From contig CAZIVP010000004.1 in NCBI GenBank assembly GCA_964542915.1, positions 186,001-250,000 of the forward strand: a stretch of 64,000 bases of DNA, in the 5' to 3' direction. The notes under the pieces are model-generated. The model was not told where the DNA came from. It did not search any database and saw nothing but the letters and a program-made list of their open reading frames with translations. The DNA is from CAZIVP01 sp964542915. Lineage in GTDB: Bacteria > Calditrichota > Calditrichia > Calditrichales > Calditrichaceae. Of the stretch, positions 1-8,036 are shown one piece after another (position 1 is the first letter of the stretch; each line of letters starts with the position of its first letter). A program made the position numbers and the translations under genes.

Positions 1-1009
1 AGAATTGGGTTAGAAATCTTATATCATTTTCGAACAGGGTGCGAATATAATCAATATCGTATTTCAGCATTGCGATACGGTCTATTCCCATACCGAAGGC
101 ATAACCACTATAAATGTCCGGATCATATCCAACAGCGCGAAATACATTGGGATGCACCATGCCGGCCCCGGAAATTTCGATCCAGCCCGTATGTTTGCAG
201 ACGCGACAACCCTCGCCACGGCAAAACACGCAATTGAAGTCGTATTCGGCACTGGGTTCCGTAAACGGGAAAAAGCTTGGCCTAAAGCGCACCTTCATAT
301 CCTCTCCAAAAAGGCGCTTTGCAAAGGCATCTATCACGCCTTTAAGGTCGGCGAAGGTAATATCGGTATCCACCGCCAATCCTTCCACCTGATGAAAAAA
401 TGGCGAATGGCTGGCGTCGGGCGTGTCTCTCCGGAAGACGCGGCCGGGCGCAATCATCCGTATAGGTGGTTTTTGTTGTTGCATCACCCGGATTTGAACC
501 GGAGAAGTGTGGGTACGAAGCACGATATCTTCGGTAATGTAAAGCGTGTCCTGCATATCTCGTGCAGGGTGGGATTTCGGAATATTTAATGCCTCGAAAT
601 TATAGAAATCCGTTTCAATTTCAGGTCCGTCTTCTACCGTAAATCCGAAGCTTCTGAAAATCGCTTTGATTTCGTCAGCCGCCTGGGTAATGGGATGTTT
701 TCGACCAATAAACTGCTTGCGGCCGGGCAACGTTAAATCGAGTTTCTTATCGCTATCTTTCCTGCTTTTAACACGTTCTTCCAACCGGTCGTATGCCGTT
801 TCAAGCTCTTTTTTAAGCTCGTTCAGAGCCTGCCCTGCTTTGGGTTTTTCTTCTTTGGGAACCTCACCCATCAGTGAGAAAGCCTGAGACACGGCGCCCT
901 TACGGCCAAGAAATTTTATACGTAGTTGTTCAAGATCTTCTTCGGATCGTACGCTGGCTTTATCTTTATCGAATGCCTTTTTAATTTCATCAATGCGTTC
1001 AAATATCAT
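1..1009 (-). CDS. pheS: phenylalanyl-tRNA synthetase alpha subunit (3' end at window edge)
   Basis: Class II aminoacyl-tRNA synthetase catalytic subunit that charges tRNA-Phe as an alpha2beta2 tetramer with PheT. Reading down from ATG 1009 gives about 336 residues, the usual bacterial length. It has an N-terminal coiled-coil arm, then GPEIETDFYNFEALN, the motif 2 region DASHSPFFHQVEGL and the C-terminal SGAGMVHPNV block. The last visible residues (FLTQF) match the normal PheS end, so only the stop codon seems to lie outside. It follows rplT on the same strand after a 166-base gap. The partner pheT is expected just beyond the window edge (inference). Confidence 0.95.
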   Translation of the reverse strand, partial: MIFERIDEIKKAFDKDKASVRSEEDLEQLRIKFLGRKGAVSQAFSLMGEVPKEEKPKAGQALNELKKELETAYDRLEERVKSRKDSDKKLDLTLPGRKQFIGRKHPITQAADEIKAIFRSFGFTVEDGPEIETDFYNFEALNIPKSHPARDMQDTLYITEDIVLRTHTSPVQIRVMQQQKPPIRMIAPGRVFRRDTPDASHSPFFHQVEGLAVDTDITFADLKGVIDAFAKRLFGEDMKVRFRPSFFPFTEPSAEYDFNCVFCRGEGCRVCKHTGWIEISGAGMVHPNVFRAVGYDPDIYSGYAFGMGIDRIAMLKYDIDYIRTLFENDIRFLTQF

Positions 1010-1115
1010 CCTTTAACACCCTGCTTGTGCCATCCCAAACACTGCTGATCAATAACTTCGTTTTTTTCTAATCTTTCCGAACTCCATTTAAAAAAACGTT
1101 ATTTGAAAGAAGCAT

Positions 1116-1121
1116 ATTATA
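1116..1121 (-). promoter_or_regulatory. possible -10 box upstream of pheS
   Basis: A perfect TATAAT lies on the minus strand in the rplT-pheS gap, about 105 bases before the pheS start. The region 16-17 bases upstream has no good -35 match, so this may be an internal promoter or chance. The leader that would follow contains an A/T-rich inverted repeat (1051-1067 with 1090-1103). Confidence 0.3.
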
Positions 1122-1175
1122 GAGGTGAAATGATTGTAAGCAGGCCTCCCTGTTTTAATCCGGGTCCGCTTTGAA

Positions 1176-1523
1176 TTACGATGTTACCTGCTTAACCAGC
1201 TCTTCGAATCCTTGCGGATTATTGACCGCCATGTCAGCAAGGGTCTTGCGATTTAATTCAATTTGGGATTTTTTAAGGGCATTCATAAACACCGAGTAAG
1301 ATACACCGCACGCACGACAGGCGGCATTGATGCGTGTAATCCATAATTTGCGGAATTCACGTTTTTTTGCGCGCCGGTCGCGGTAAGCATACTGCCAACT
1401 TTTTTCAACCTGATCTTTTGCGGTTTTATATAGACGACTCTTTCCTAATCGATAGCCCTTGGCCGCCTTTAATATTTTTTTTCTTCTTCTGCGGGCGGCA
1501 ACGTTATTGGTAGCACGTGGCAT
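1176..1523 (-). CDS. rplT: 50S ribosomal protein L20
   Basis: L20 binds 23S rRNA early in large-subunit assembly. The 115-residue product has the family's normal size, very basic N-terminus (MPRATNNVAARRRRKK) and conserved RKLWITRINAACR stretch. A GAGGAGA ribosome binding site sits 5 bases before ATG 1523. It lies 20 bases after rpmI in the standard infC-rpmI-rplT order. In other bacteria L20 represses this operon by binding its mRNA; I saw no clear site for that here. Confidence 0.97.
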   Translation of the reverse strand: MPRATNNVAARRRRKKILKAAKGYRLGKSRLYKTAKDQVEKSWQYAYRDRRAKKREFRKLWITRINAACRACGVSYSVFMNALKKSQIELNRKTLADMAVNNPQGFEELVKQVTS

Positions 1524-1543
1524 AGTAGTCTCCTCAACTTTAT

Positions 1544-1738
1544 TTACTCAAGAATCATTCGCTTTACGCGAGAAATATCGGTTTTATGTACCTGGTTTTC
1601 CTGTCTCAAATTACGTTTCCGCTTGGGCGATTTTTTTGTCAATATATGGCTATGATAGGCATTATGACGTTTAACCTTTCCACTTGCGGTTACACGAAAA
1701 CGCTTTGAAGCGCCTCGTTTCGATTTCATCTTAGGCAT
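1544..1738 (-). CDS. rpmI: 50S ribosomal protein L35
   Basis: Small basic large-subunit protein of 64 residues, with the family's MPKMKSKRGASKRF start and a KSPKRKRNLR stretch. The reading frame is open to 1747 from a TTG, but AAGGGG lies 9 bases before ATG 1738, and MPKMK is the conserved N-terminus, so 1738 is chosen. It sits 16 bases after infC, which suggests co-translation. Confidence 0.95.
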   Translation of the reverse strand: MPKMKSKRGASKRFRVTASGKVKRHNAYHSHILTKKSPKRKRNLRQENQVHKTDISRVKRMILE

Positions 1739-1754
1739 AGCAATCAACCCCTTT

Positions 1755-2273
1755 CTATTTATGCGTCAATACCATCGTCATCATTCGGCCCTCAAATTTC
1801 TTGGGCTGTTCAATTTTCGCTATATCTTCTAACATTTCAAGAACCCGATCCAGCAATTGTTCGCCAAATTCCTTGTAGGCAAGCTCCCTTCCTCGAAACT
1901 GTACCGTAAATTTAACTTTGTTTTTGTTTTCAAGGAATGAGCGGGCGTGTCTTACTTTAAATTCCAGGTCATGGTCTTCGGTTTTGGGACGCATACGGAT
2001 CTCTTTTAAAGTAACCGTATGCTGTTTCTTTTTATTCTGTTTTTCTTTTTTGTTTTGCTCGTAAATATATTTGCCGTAATCCATAATCTTGCAAACGGGC
2101 GGTTTGGCTTTCGGAGCGATCTCCACTAAATCCAACCCATGCTCCTGCGCCTTTTCCAAGGCCTCGTTTACGGGAACGACGCCGATTTGTTTGCCTTCTT
2201 CACTAATCAGGCGTACTTCCTCGGCCTGGATATATTCGTTCACCCTTGTCTTATCTTTCGCGCCTTTTACGAT
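1755..2273 (-). CDS. infC: translation initiation factor IF-3, probable AUC start
   Basis: IF-3 binds the 30S subunit and proofreads the start codon and initiator tRNA. The product shows the N-domain EVRLISEEGKQIGVVP, the linker helix rich in Lys, and the C-domain KEIRMRPKTEDHD. A GTG at 2243 would begin only at VNEYI and has no good ribosome site. Ten codons upstream an in-frame ATC at 2273 follows AAGGAG with 7-base spacing and restores the usual N-terminal length (172 residues). Non-AUG starts (AUU, AUC) are the known device by which IF-3 represses its own synthesis. The AUC call is inference from spacing and length. Confidence 0.93.
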   Translation of the reverse strand: MVKGAKDKTRVNEYIQAEEVRLISEEGKQIGVVPVNEALEKAQEHGLDLVEIAPKAKPPVCKIMDYGKYIYEQNKKEKQNKKKQHTVTLKEIRMRPKTEDHDLEFKVRHARSFLENKNKVKFTVQFRGRELAYKEFGEQLLDRVLEMLEDIAKIEQPKKFEGRMMTMVLTHK

Positions 2274-2315
2274 ATTTAAGCTCCTTTTTAATGGGACTTA
2301 CATTTTCGTTTATTA

Positions 2316-4229
2316 TTACAATTCATTCGATAAGCGTCGAATGAAATCGTCCGTCGTCATTTTACCGAGATCGCCCTCTCCCTTATGCCGAACCGAAATT
2401 GTGTTGGCTTCGACTTCGCTGTCGCCCATAATTACCATATACGGGATTTTCTGGACTTCGGCTTCTCGAATTTTATAACCCATCTTTTCATTTCGGCTAT
2501 CGAGCTCAATGCGGTATCCCCGTTTTTGCAACCGGCTTTGAACTTTGCAGGCGTATTCTTGGTGGCGATCTGCGATGGGTATCAATACGGCCTGAACCGG
2601 CGCCAACCAGAGGGGGAAATTGCCGGCATAATGCTCGATAAGAATTCCGAAAAAGCGTTCCAGGGAACCGAATAGTGCACGATGGATTGTGATCGGACGA
2701 TGTCGGTTACCATCGGCATCCATAAACGTTAAATCAAATTTCTCAGGTAAATTGAAATCGACCTGAACCGTTGAGCATTGCCAGGAACGTCCCAGAACAT
2801 CCTTTATTTTAACATCAATTTTAGGGCCGTAAAATACGCCCTCGCCTTCATCAATTTCAAAATCCATACGCTTTTGCTCAAGGGCTTCTTTTAAAGCGGC
2901 GGTTGCATGATCCCAGCTCTCTTCACTGCCCACAAATTTTTCGGGTCTTGTAGATAAATAAACATCATAGTCGCTGAACCCGAACCGCGTTAATACCTGC
3001 TCCATCAAATCCAGCACTTTTACGATCTCTCCGGTCAACTGATCGGGATGGCAGTAAATGTGAGCATCATCCTGCGTAAATCCACGAACCCGCATCAAAC
3101 CATGTAATACGCCGGAGCGTTCATAGCGATAGACGGTTCCCAACTCCGCAAACCGGATCGGTAAATCACGATAGCTGCGCAGCTGTGAATTGTAAATCTG
3201 CATATGGAAGGGGCAATTCATAGGTTTTAATTGATAGTCTACATCCTCCACAGACATGGGACGAAACATATTCTCACTGTAAAAACTGGTATGCCCGCTT
3301 GTTTCCCAGAGATTGAGCTTTGCAACATGCGGCGTGGATACCAATTGATAACCATTTTTAATATGTTCTTCCTTCCAGTAGTTTTCGATCAGATGCTTTA
3401 TGAGCGCTCCTTTCGGATGCCAGAGGATAAGACCGCTCCCCACGTTCTCTTGAATACTGAATAAATCCAGCTCTTTGCCCAATTTGCGATGATCACGCTT
3501 TTTCGCTTCTTCGATGCGTTTTAAGTGTTGTTTAAGTTGTTTTTTATCAGGATAGTTCGTGCCATAAACCCGTTGCAGCATTTTATTCTTTTCGTCGCCA
3601 TGCCAATAAGCGCCTGCCACCGATAATAATTTAAAATTTTTACCGAGAAATCCGGTGGACGGGACGTGCGGCCCGCGACAAAGATCGGTAAATTCACCCT
3701 GACTGTAGGCAGAGATGGTCTCTTCCTTGGAATTCAAATCCTCAATAAGCTCAACTTTAAGCTGTTCATTTTTTTTGTGAAAGAATTCGATCGCTTCTTT
3801 GGCGCTCATGACTTTACGCTCTGTGGGCCAGTCTTCCTCTACAATTTTTTGCATTTCTTCTTCTATGCGGTCAAAATCTTCAGGCTTAATGGGCTCATCA
3901 AGATCGATGTCATAATAAAAACCGTCATCAACCGGCGGCCCAATGCCCAGTTGAGCTCGGGGATAAAGGCGCTTTATGGCTTGCGCCATCAGATGGGCGG
4001 ACGAGTGCCAAAAGATATCACGGCCTTCTCTGTCATTAAAGGTTAATATTTGGATCGTACCGGATTCTTTTATTGCTTCGTGCATAGATATAAGTTTATC
4101 ATTAAATTTGGCAACAACGGCTTTTTTCGCAAGATTGTTGCTAATTTGTTTGGCTACTTCATAGGGTGTAACACCCGCTTCAAACGACTGAACGGATGAA
4201 TCGGGAAAGGTTAAATCTATTTTAGGCAA
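2316..4229 (-). CDS. thrS: threonyl-tRNA synthetase
   Basis: Class II synthetase charging tRNA-Thr. Domains in order: N-terminal TGS (residues 1-60), editing domain with HSSAH and CRGPHVP, catalytic core with PMNCPFHMQIY (zinc-site Cys and nearby residues), and C-terminal anticodon-binding domain. At 637 residues the length is normal. GTG 4238 overlaps the ribosome binding site, whereas TTG 4229 follows GAGG by 7 bases and gives the canonical MPKIDL start, so 4229 is chosen. It heads the thrS-infC-rpmI-rplT-pheS cluster, with 42 bases before infC. No rho-independent terminator separates them. Confidence 0.97.
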   Translation of the reverse strand: MPKIDLTFPDSSVQSFEAGVTPYEVAKQISNNLAKKAVVAKFNDKLISMHEAIKESGTIQILTFNDREGRDIFWHSSAHLMAQAIKRLYPRAQLGIGPPVDDGFYYDIDLDEPIKPEDFDRIEEEMQKIVEEDWPTERKVMSAKEAIEFFHKKNEQLKVELIEDLNSKEETISAYSQGEFTDLCRGPHVPSTGFLGKNFKLLSVAGAYWHGDEKNKMLQRVYGTNYPDKKQLKQHLKRIEEAKKRDHRKLGKELDLFSIQENVGSGLILWHPKGALIKHLIENYWKEEHIKNGYQLVSTPHVAKLNLWETSGHTSFYSENMFRPMSVEDVDYQLKPMNCPFHMQIYNSQLRSYRDLPIRFAELGTVYRYERSGVLHGLMRVRGFTQDDAHIYCHPDQLTGEIVKVLDLMEQVLTRFGFSDYDVYLSTRPEKFVGSEESWDHATAALKEALEQKRMDFEIDEGEGVFYGPKIDVKIKDVLGRSWQCSTVQVDFNLPEKFDLTFMDADGNRHRPITIHRALFGSLERFFGILIEHYAGNFPLWLAPVQAVLIPIADRHQEYACKVQSRLQKRGYRIELDSRNEKMGYKIREAEVQKIPYMVIMGDSEVEANTISVRHKGEGDLGKMTTDDFIRRLSNEL

Positions 4230-4262
4230 AACAATCACCTCGTTTTTGCATCAAACCTAACC

Positions 4263-4295
4263 ATAAAACAAACCACGGGCGATGCACCCGTGGTT
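4263..4295 (-). terminator. rho-independent terminator of tRNA-Val
   Basis: On the minus strand a 9-bp stem AACCACGGG / CCCGTGGTT closes a 7-base loop and is followed by TGTTTTAT. It begins 4 bases after the tRNA-Val 3' end, so it should separate the tRNA from thrS. Confidence 0.8.
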
Positions 4296-4298
4296 ATG

Positions 4299-4372
4299 TG
4301 GGACGGGAGAGATTTGAACTCACGGCCTCTACGATGTCAACGTAGCGCTCTAACCAGCTGAGCTACCGCCCC
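4299..4372 (-). tRNA. tRNA-Val (anticodon GAC)
   Basis: A full cloverleaf can be folded on the minus strand. The acceptor stem GGGGCGG pairs with CCGTCCC (one G-T), the D arm is GCTC...GAGC, the anticodon stem CTACG/CGTAG holds loop TTGACAT with anticodon GAC, and the T arm GTGAG-TTCAAAT-CTCTC follows. The discriminator base is A. The 3' CCA is not encoded. Confidence 0.95.
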
Positions 4373-4388
4373 GACTAAAAGAATTTTA

Positions 4389-4417
4389 AATATAAAAGAT
4401 AACACAAATAAAATCAA
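4389..4417 (-). promoter_or_regulatory. promoter of tRNA-Val
   Basis: On the minus strand TTGATT (4417-4412) and TATATT (4394-4389) are separated by 17 bases, and the -10 box ends 16 bases before the tRNA 5' end. The sigma-70-like spacing and position fit a short tRNA leader. Confidence 0.65.
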
Positions 4418-4523
4418 TAAAAAAACCTTTGGAATTGAAAGAACAAATGGTTGCAGGAAGGTACCTCCTGAATCATTTGGACAAGTTGCAAAATTAGCCG
4501 GACGGTTTATTATTTCATGCCTT

Positions 4524-4563
4524 TAAAAATAAATTGCCTCTGAGTTGTTTCACCCAGAGGCAA
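4524..4563 (-). terminator. rho-independent terminator of tRNA-Tyr
   Basis: The minus strand carries a perfect 9-bp stem TTGCCTCTG / CAGAGGCAA around a 12-base loop, followed by the T-rich run TTTATTTTTAA. It lies 13 bases after the tRNA-Tyr 3' end. Between it and the tRNA-Val promoter (4418-4523) I see no gene. Confidence 0.8.
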
Positions 4564-4576
4564 ATCGTCACTTGTG

Positions 4577-4660
4577 TGGGGAGGGAAGGATTCGAACCTC
4601 CGAAGGCATTGAGCCGGCAGATTTACAGTCTGATGCGTTTGGCCGCTTCGCTACCTCCCC
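4577..4660 (-). tRNA. tRNA-Tyr (anticodon GTA)
   Basis: Class II tRNA of 84 bases with a long variable arm. The acceptor stem starts GGGGAGG. The anticodon stem CAGA/TCTG encloses CTGTAAA with anticodon GTA, and the T arm is GGAGG-TTCGAAT-CCTTC. The discriminator is A and CCA is not encoded. Confidence 0.95.
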
Positions 4661-4678
4661 GCTATTGTATAGACGAAC

Positions 4679-4708
4679 AATATAAATAATCGAATTTATA
4701 ATTGTCAA
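4679..4708 (-). promoter_or_regulatory. promoter of tRNA-Tyr
   Basis: On the minus strand a consensus TTGACA (4708-4703) is followed 18 bases later by TATATT (4684-4679), ending 18 bases before the tRNA 5' end. This is one of the strongest sigma-70-like promoters in the window. Confidence 0.75.
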
Positions 4709-4982
4709 AAATTTTTCGATTAGCGTATTAAATGCACGCGCATTGCCTTAACTACAACCGCTTTTAAATACACAAAAGGTACTTCCAGGTAGCATATTGT
4801 CCAGTAGTTGAATTTTTGTTTCAGACTCATAATATCTGCGCCTCATTGTTAAGCAAAAAGAACTTTAATTATACTTATATATTATCGTATCCAAGACAAT
4901 ACACTTGAGGCTTGCAGCTAAATTTTAATTGAGATCATCGCGGATATTTCGTTTCGCTTGAGAAAATTATTACAAAATAAGC
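4709..4982. other. gene-free A/T-rich stretch between tRNA-Tyr and the nuo promoter
   Basis: No ORF with a plausible ribosome site, no tRNA and no clear hairpin was found. It separates the minus-strand tRNA genes from the divergent nuo operon. Confidence 0.6.
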
Positions 4983-5010
4983 TTGATTTGTACGTGATTT
5001 TTTTTATAAT
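4983..5010 (+). promoter_or_regulatory. putative promoter of the nuo operon
   Basis: TTGATT (4983-4988) and a perfect TATAAT (5005-5010) lie 16 bases apart. They predict a leader of roughly 55 bases before nuoA. No other promoter of this quality was seen before the 15-kb operon. Confidence 0.55.
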
Positions 5011-5043
5011 TGGTTATCAAGTTATGGTAAACGACAGCTAATC

Positions 5044-5055
5044 GATCATATGATC
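5044..5055. promoter_or_regulatory. 12-bp perfect palindrome in the nuo leader
   Basis: GATCATATGATC is self-complementary over 12 bases and lies between the predicted nuo transcription start and the nuoA ribosome binding site. It could be an operator for a dimeric repressor, but this is only a position-based guess. Confidence 0.3.
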
Positions 5056-5071
5056 CAGCGTTAATGGGGGT

Positions 5072-5512
5072 ATGAATTTGGAAAGTAACGCTGCTACTTC
5101 TGGCGCTCTGTGGCCATTATTAGTTTACGCACTTCTCGTTTTCCTTACCGTTGCTGGCATGACCATAATCTCCTCCCTGCTCGGCCAACGTCATAAAGAA
5201 CGTGAGACGGGCGAACCCTTTGAATCGGGTATCTTAACAACAGGCTCCGCACGTTTGCGAGCGTCCGCTCATTTTTATACCATTGCCATGTTTTTTCTAA
5301 TATTCGATCTGGAAGCGATCTTTATCATTACATGGGCCATTGCATTCCGGGAATTAGGCTGGCCCGGTTACATCGGAATTGCCATATTCATTGCCATTTT
5401 GCTGATCGTGCTAATCTATGAATGGCGCATTGGCGCGCTGGATTACGCTCTTAGCGGTAAAAAAGTGGTCAAGAAATACAAAACATTAAATAAAAAGCGA
5501 TTAACTATATGA
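5072..5512 (+). CDS. nuoA: NADH-quinone oxidoreductase subunit A
   Basis: Small inner-membrane subunit of respiratory complex I. The 146 residues carry three membrane helices, the family's ETGEPFESG loop, and the HFYTIAMFFLIFDLEAIF signature in the second helix with its acidic residues. The N-terminus and the basic C-terminal tail are slightly longer than typical. A GGGGG ribosome site precedes ATG. Its stop overlaps the nuoB start by 4 bases (ATGA), implying translational coupling. Confidence 0.96.
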   Translation: MNLESNAATSGALWPLLVYALLVFLTVAGMTIISSLLGQRHKERETGEPFESGILTTGSARLRASAHFYTIAMFFLIFDLEAIFIITWAIAFRELGWPGYIGIAIFIAILLIVLIYEWRIGALDYALSGKKVVKKYKTLNKKRLTI

Positions 5513-6147
5513 AGTGGTGGTTGAGCAAGCCAAAGGAGCCGACAGGTTTTGTCGAAGGCAACAGCTCCTTTGAAGAAGTTGCCGGAAACAGTTTTATCTT
5601 CAGCAGGCTTCAGGATCTAATCGCATGGGGCAGGAAGAATTCCATGTGGCCCTTTAATTTCGGGCTTTCCTGTTGCTATGTGGAAATGGCTACCAGTCTT
5701 ACCAGTCGGTACGATATTTCGCGTTTTGGAGCCGAAGTCGTGCGCGGTACGCCCCGCGAAGCCGACGTCATGATCATTGCGGGCACGGTTTTTATAAAGA
5801 TGGCGCCGATCATCAAACGATTGTATCAGCAGATGATGGAGCCGCGCTGGGTAATCTCTATGGGCTCTTGTTCGAATTCCGGTGGTATGTACGATATTTA
5901 CAGCGTTGTGCAGGGTGTCGACAAATTTATGCCGGTCGATGTTTACGTACCCGGTTGTCCGCCCCGACCCGATGCATTTATGGAAGGTTTGGTTTTATTG
6001 CGAGAAGCTGTCGGAAAAGAAAAAAGACCGTTAAGCTGGACGATCGGTCCGCAGGGCGTGATCAAAAGCGAAAAAGAATCCGTTAAAGAGCGAAAAAAGG
6101 AATCAAGGTCCAAGCAGACTGATCTGCGTTCGCCCGATGAAATCTGA
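5509..6147 (+). CDS. nuoB: NADH-quinone oxidoreductase subunit B (cluster N2)
   Basis: Peripheral-arm subunit that holds the terminal 4Fe-4S cluster N2, next to the quinone site. The ligand cysteines are visible in LSCCYVEM, GSCSNSGGMY and VPGCPPRPDA. At 212 residues it exceeds the common 160-190. The extra is a highly charged C-terminal tail of about 30 residues (many Lys, Glu and Arg) with no domain I recognise. It overlaps nuoA by 4 bases and is followed by nuoCD after 59 bases. Confidence 0.96.
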   Translation: MKWWLSKPKEPTGFVEGNSSFEEVAGNSFIFSRLQDLIAWGRKNSMWPFNFGLSCCYVEMATSLTSRYDISRFGAEVVRGTPREADVMIIAGTVFIKMAPIIKRLYQQMMEPRWVISMGSCSNSGGMYDIYSVVQGVDKFMPVDVYVPGCPPRPDAFMEGLVLLREAVGKEKRPLSWTIGPQGVIKSEKESVKERKKESRSKQTDLRSPDEI

Positions 6148-6206
6148 TACGAGTTTATAGAAAACATAGAAATGTGATAGTTAAGGTCAACCGAACATCT
6201 ATTTAA

Positions 6207-7970
6207 ATGGTAGTAGCGGTTATGCAACTTACTGCGGAAATATCAGAAGCACTATCTAATAAATTTAAGCATATTTCTATTACGAGGCAGGAAACCAGAG
6301 ACTCCATACCGACCTTCTGGATCGCAAAAGAACATTTGCTACCGGTACTCGATTTTCTTAAGAAAGAATTCAGTAAACCGTTCGAAATGCTGTATGATCT
6401 TACGGCAATTGACGAACGTAACCGCCAGCACCGTGAGGGCCAACCCGATAGCCGTTTCACGGTCGTTTATCAACTACTCTCCTTCGAACGCAACGCCGAT
6501 GTCCGCATCAAAGTCGCACTCACGGAAGATTTTGGTTCGCTTCCGACAATCATTCCGTTGTGGCCCAACGCCGATTGGTATGAGCGCGAAGTATTTGATA
6601 TGTTCGGAATTACCTTTGAAGGACATCCCCATTTAAAACGCATCTTAATGCCGCCGACCTGGCAGGGCTATCCGCTTCGAAAAGAACATCCGGCCAGGGC
6701 AACAGACATGGAACCCTTTCAATTACCCGATGAAAAACAAATTAAGGAACAGGAAGCTCTGCAATTCCGACCCGAAGATTGGGGCCTGGAGCGAAAAAGC
6801 GAAGATACCGATTTTATGTTTCTTAACCTGGGTCCACAACACCCCGGTACGCACGGGGTATTACGCATCGTTGTCCAGCTTGATGGTGAAGAAATTGTCG
6901 ACGCTGTGCCGGATATTGGCTATCACCATCGCGGCGCAGAAAAAATGGGCGAGCGCCAATCCTGGCATACCTATATTCCGTATACGGACCGGGTCGATTA
7001 TCTCGGTGGTGTAATGAACAATCTTCCCTATGTTATGGCGGTTGAGCAGTTGGCCGGCATTCAGGCGCCCGCAAGAGCCCAGGCGATACGCGTCATGCTT
7101 TGCGAACTTTTCCGTATTGAAAGTCATTTGGTTTGGTTCGGTACGTTTGCTCAGGATGTGGGTCAGCTTTCACCGGTCTTTTACGCATTCAACGACCGCG
7201 AATATATCTATGATATTGTCGCGGCCATCTGCGGCGACCGGATGCATCCCAATTGGTTCCGAATCGGAGGCGTCGCACAGGACTTGCCGAACGGGTGGCA
7301 AAAGATCATAAAGGAATTCCTGCAGGTATTTCCCAAACATCTCAAAGAATACGAGAAGATGGTTATCAAAAACCGTATTTTTAAGGGACGGACGGTAGGA
7401 ATTGGCAGTTACACCACCGAAGAAGCCATCGAATGGGGCATTACCGGTCCCGGTTTACGCGCTACAGGCTTTAATTGGGATTTTAGGAAAAAGCGCCCTT
7501 ATTCGGGATACGATCAATTCGAGTTTGACATACCGATCGCGCAAAACGGAGATTCTTTTGATCGTGCGGTGGTGCGGATGGAGGAAATGCGCCAAAGCAT
7601 GCGCATCATTGAACAATGCCTTAACAATATGCCGGCCGGACATTACAAATCTGATCATCCGTTGACCACACCGCCCCGCAAGGACGGCACCATGAAAGAT
7701 ATTGAGACGTTGATCAACCATTTTCTTAATGTAAGTTGGGGACCGGTTATCCCTGCAGGCGAAGCATTTGTGGGCATTGAAGCCACGAAAGGCAATAACG
7801 GATACTATCTGATCAGCGACGGCAGTACGATCTCTTACCGCACACGTATACGTACACCGTCTTTCCCGCATATTCAGATGGTGCCCTATATCAGCCGCGG
7901 TCATACCGTAGCCGATTTGCTTGCCATCTTAGGCAGCATCGATTTTGTATTGGCCGATATCGATCGTTGA
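6207..7970 (+). CDS. nuoCD: fused NADH-quinone oxidoreductase subunits C and D
   Basis: One 587-residue protein joins the 30-kDa subunit (residues 1 to about 170, with NADWYEREVFDMFGI) and the 49-kDa subunit (from about residue 195, with FLNLGPQHPGTHG). It helps form the quinone chamber of complex I. A fused C-D gene of about 600 residues is also found in Escherichia coli. The linker between domains is short and polar (DEKQIKEQEALQF). The start is either ATG 6207 or ATG 6222 (MQLTAEI); neither has a strong ribosome site. No stop or frameshift interrupts the fusion. Confidence 0.96.
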   Translation: MVVAVMQLTAEISEALSNKFKHISITRQETRDSIPTFWIAKEHLLPVLDFLKKEFSKPFEMLYDLTAIDERNRQHREGQPDSRFTVVYQLLSFERNADVRIKVALTEDFGSLPTIIPLWPNADWYEREVFDMFGITFEGHPHLKRILMPPTWQGYPLRKEHPARATDMEPFQLPDEKQIKEQEALQFRPEDWGLERKSEDTDFMFLNLGPQHPGTHGVLRIVVQLDGEEIVDAVPDIGYHHRGAEKMGERQSWHTYIPYTDRVDYLGGVMNNLPYVMAVEQLAGIQAPARAQAIRVMLCELFRIESHLVWFGTFAQDVGQLSPVFYAFNDREYIYDIVAAICGDRMHPNWFRIGGVAQDLPNGWQKIIKEFLQVFPKHLKEYEKMVIKNRIFKGRTVGIGSYTTEEAIEWGITGPGLRATGFNWDFRKKRPYSGYDQFEFDIPIAQNGDSFDRAVVRMEEMRQSMRIIEQCLNNMPAGHYKSDHPLTTPPRKDGTMKDIETLINHFLNVSWGPVIPAGEAFVGIEATKGNNGYYLISDGSTISYRTRIRTPSFPHIQMVPYISRGHTVADLLAILGSIDFVLADIDR

Positions 7971-8036
7971 ACGAACATGCGCGCTGCATGAAAAACAAAG
8001 AGGATTGTCAGAAAACATAATTTATTTCAGGAAGCC

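Noticed and set aside
152..589. 145-codon plus-strand reading frame opposite pheS
   Set aside because: It lies wholly inside pheS on the other strand; the pheS reading is strongly supported by motifs, so this is a shadow.
4454..4470. CAGGAAGGTACCTCCTG near-palindrome between the two tRNA genes
   Set aside because: The symmetry is imperfect, it has no T-run, and it lies beyond the tRNA-Tyr terminator; no role can be supported.
7988..8020. 10-codon ORF (MKNKEDCQKT) before nuoE
   Set aside because: It has no ribosome site and no relation in frame or spacing to nuoE; likely chance.
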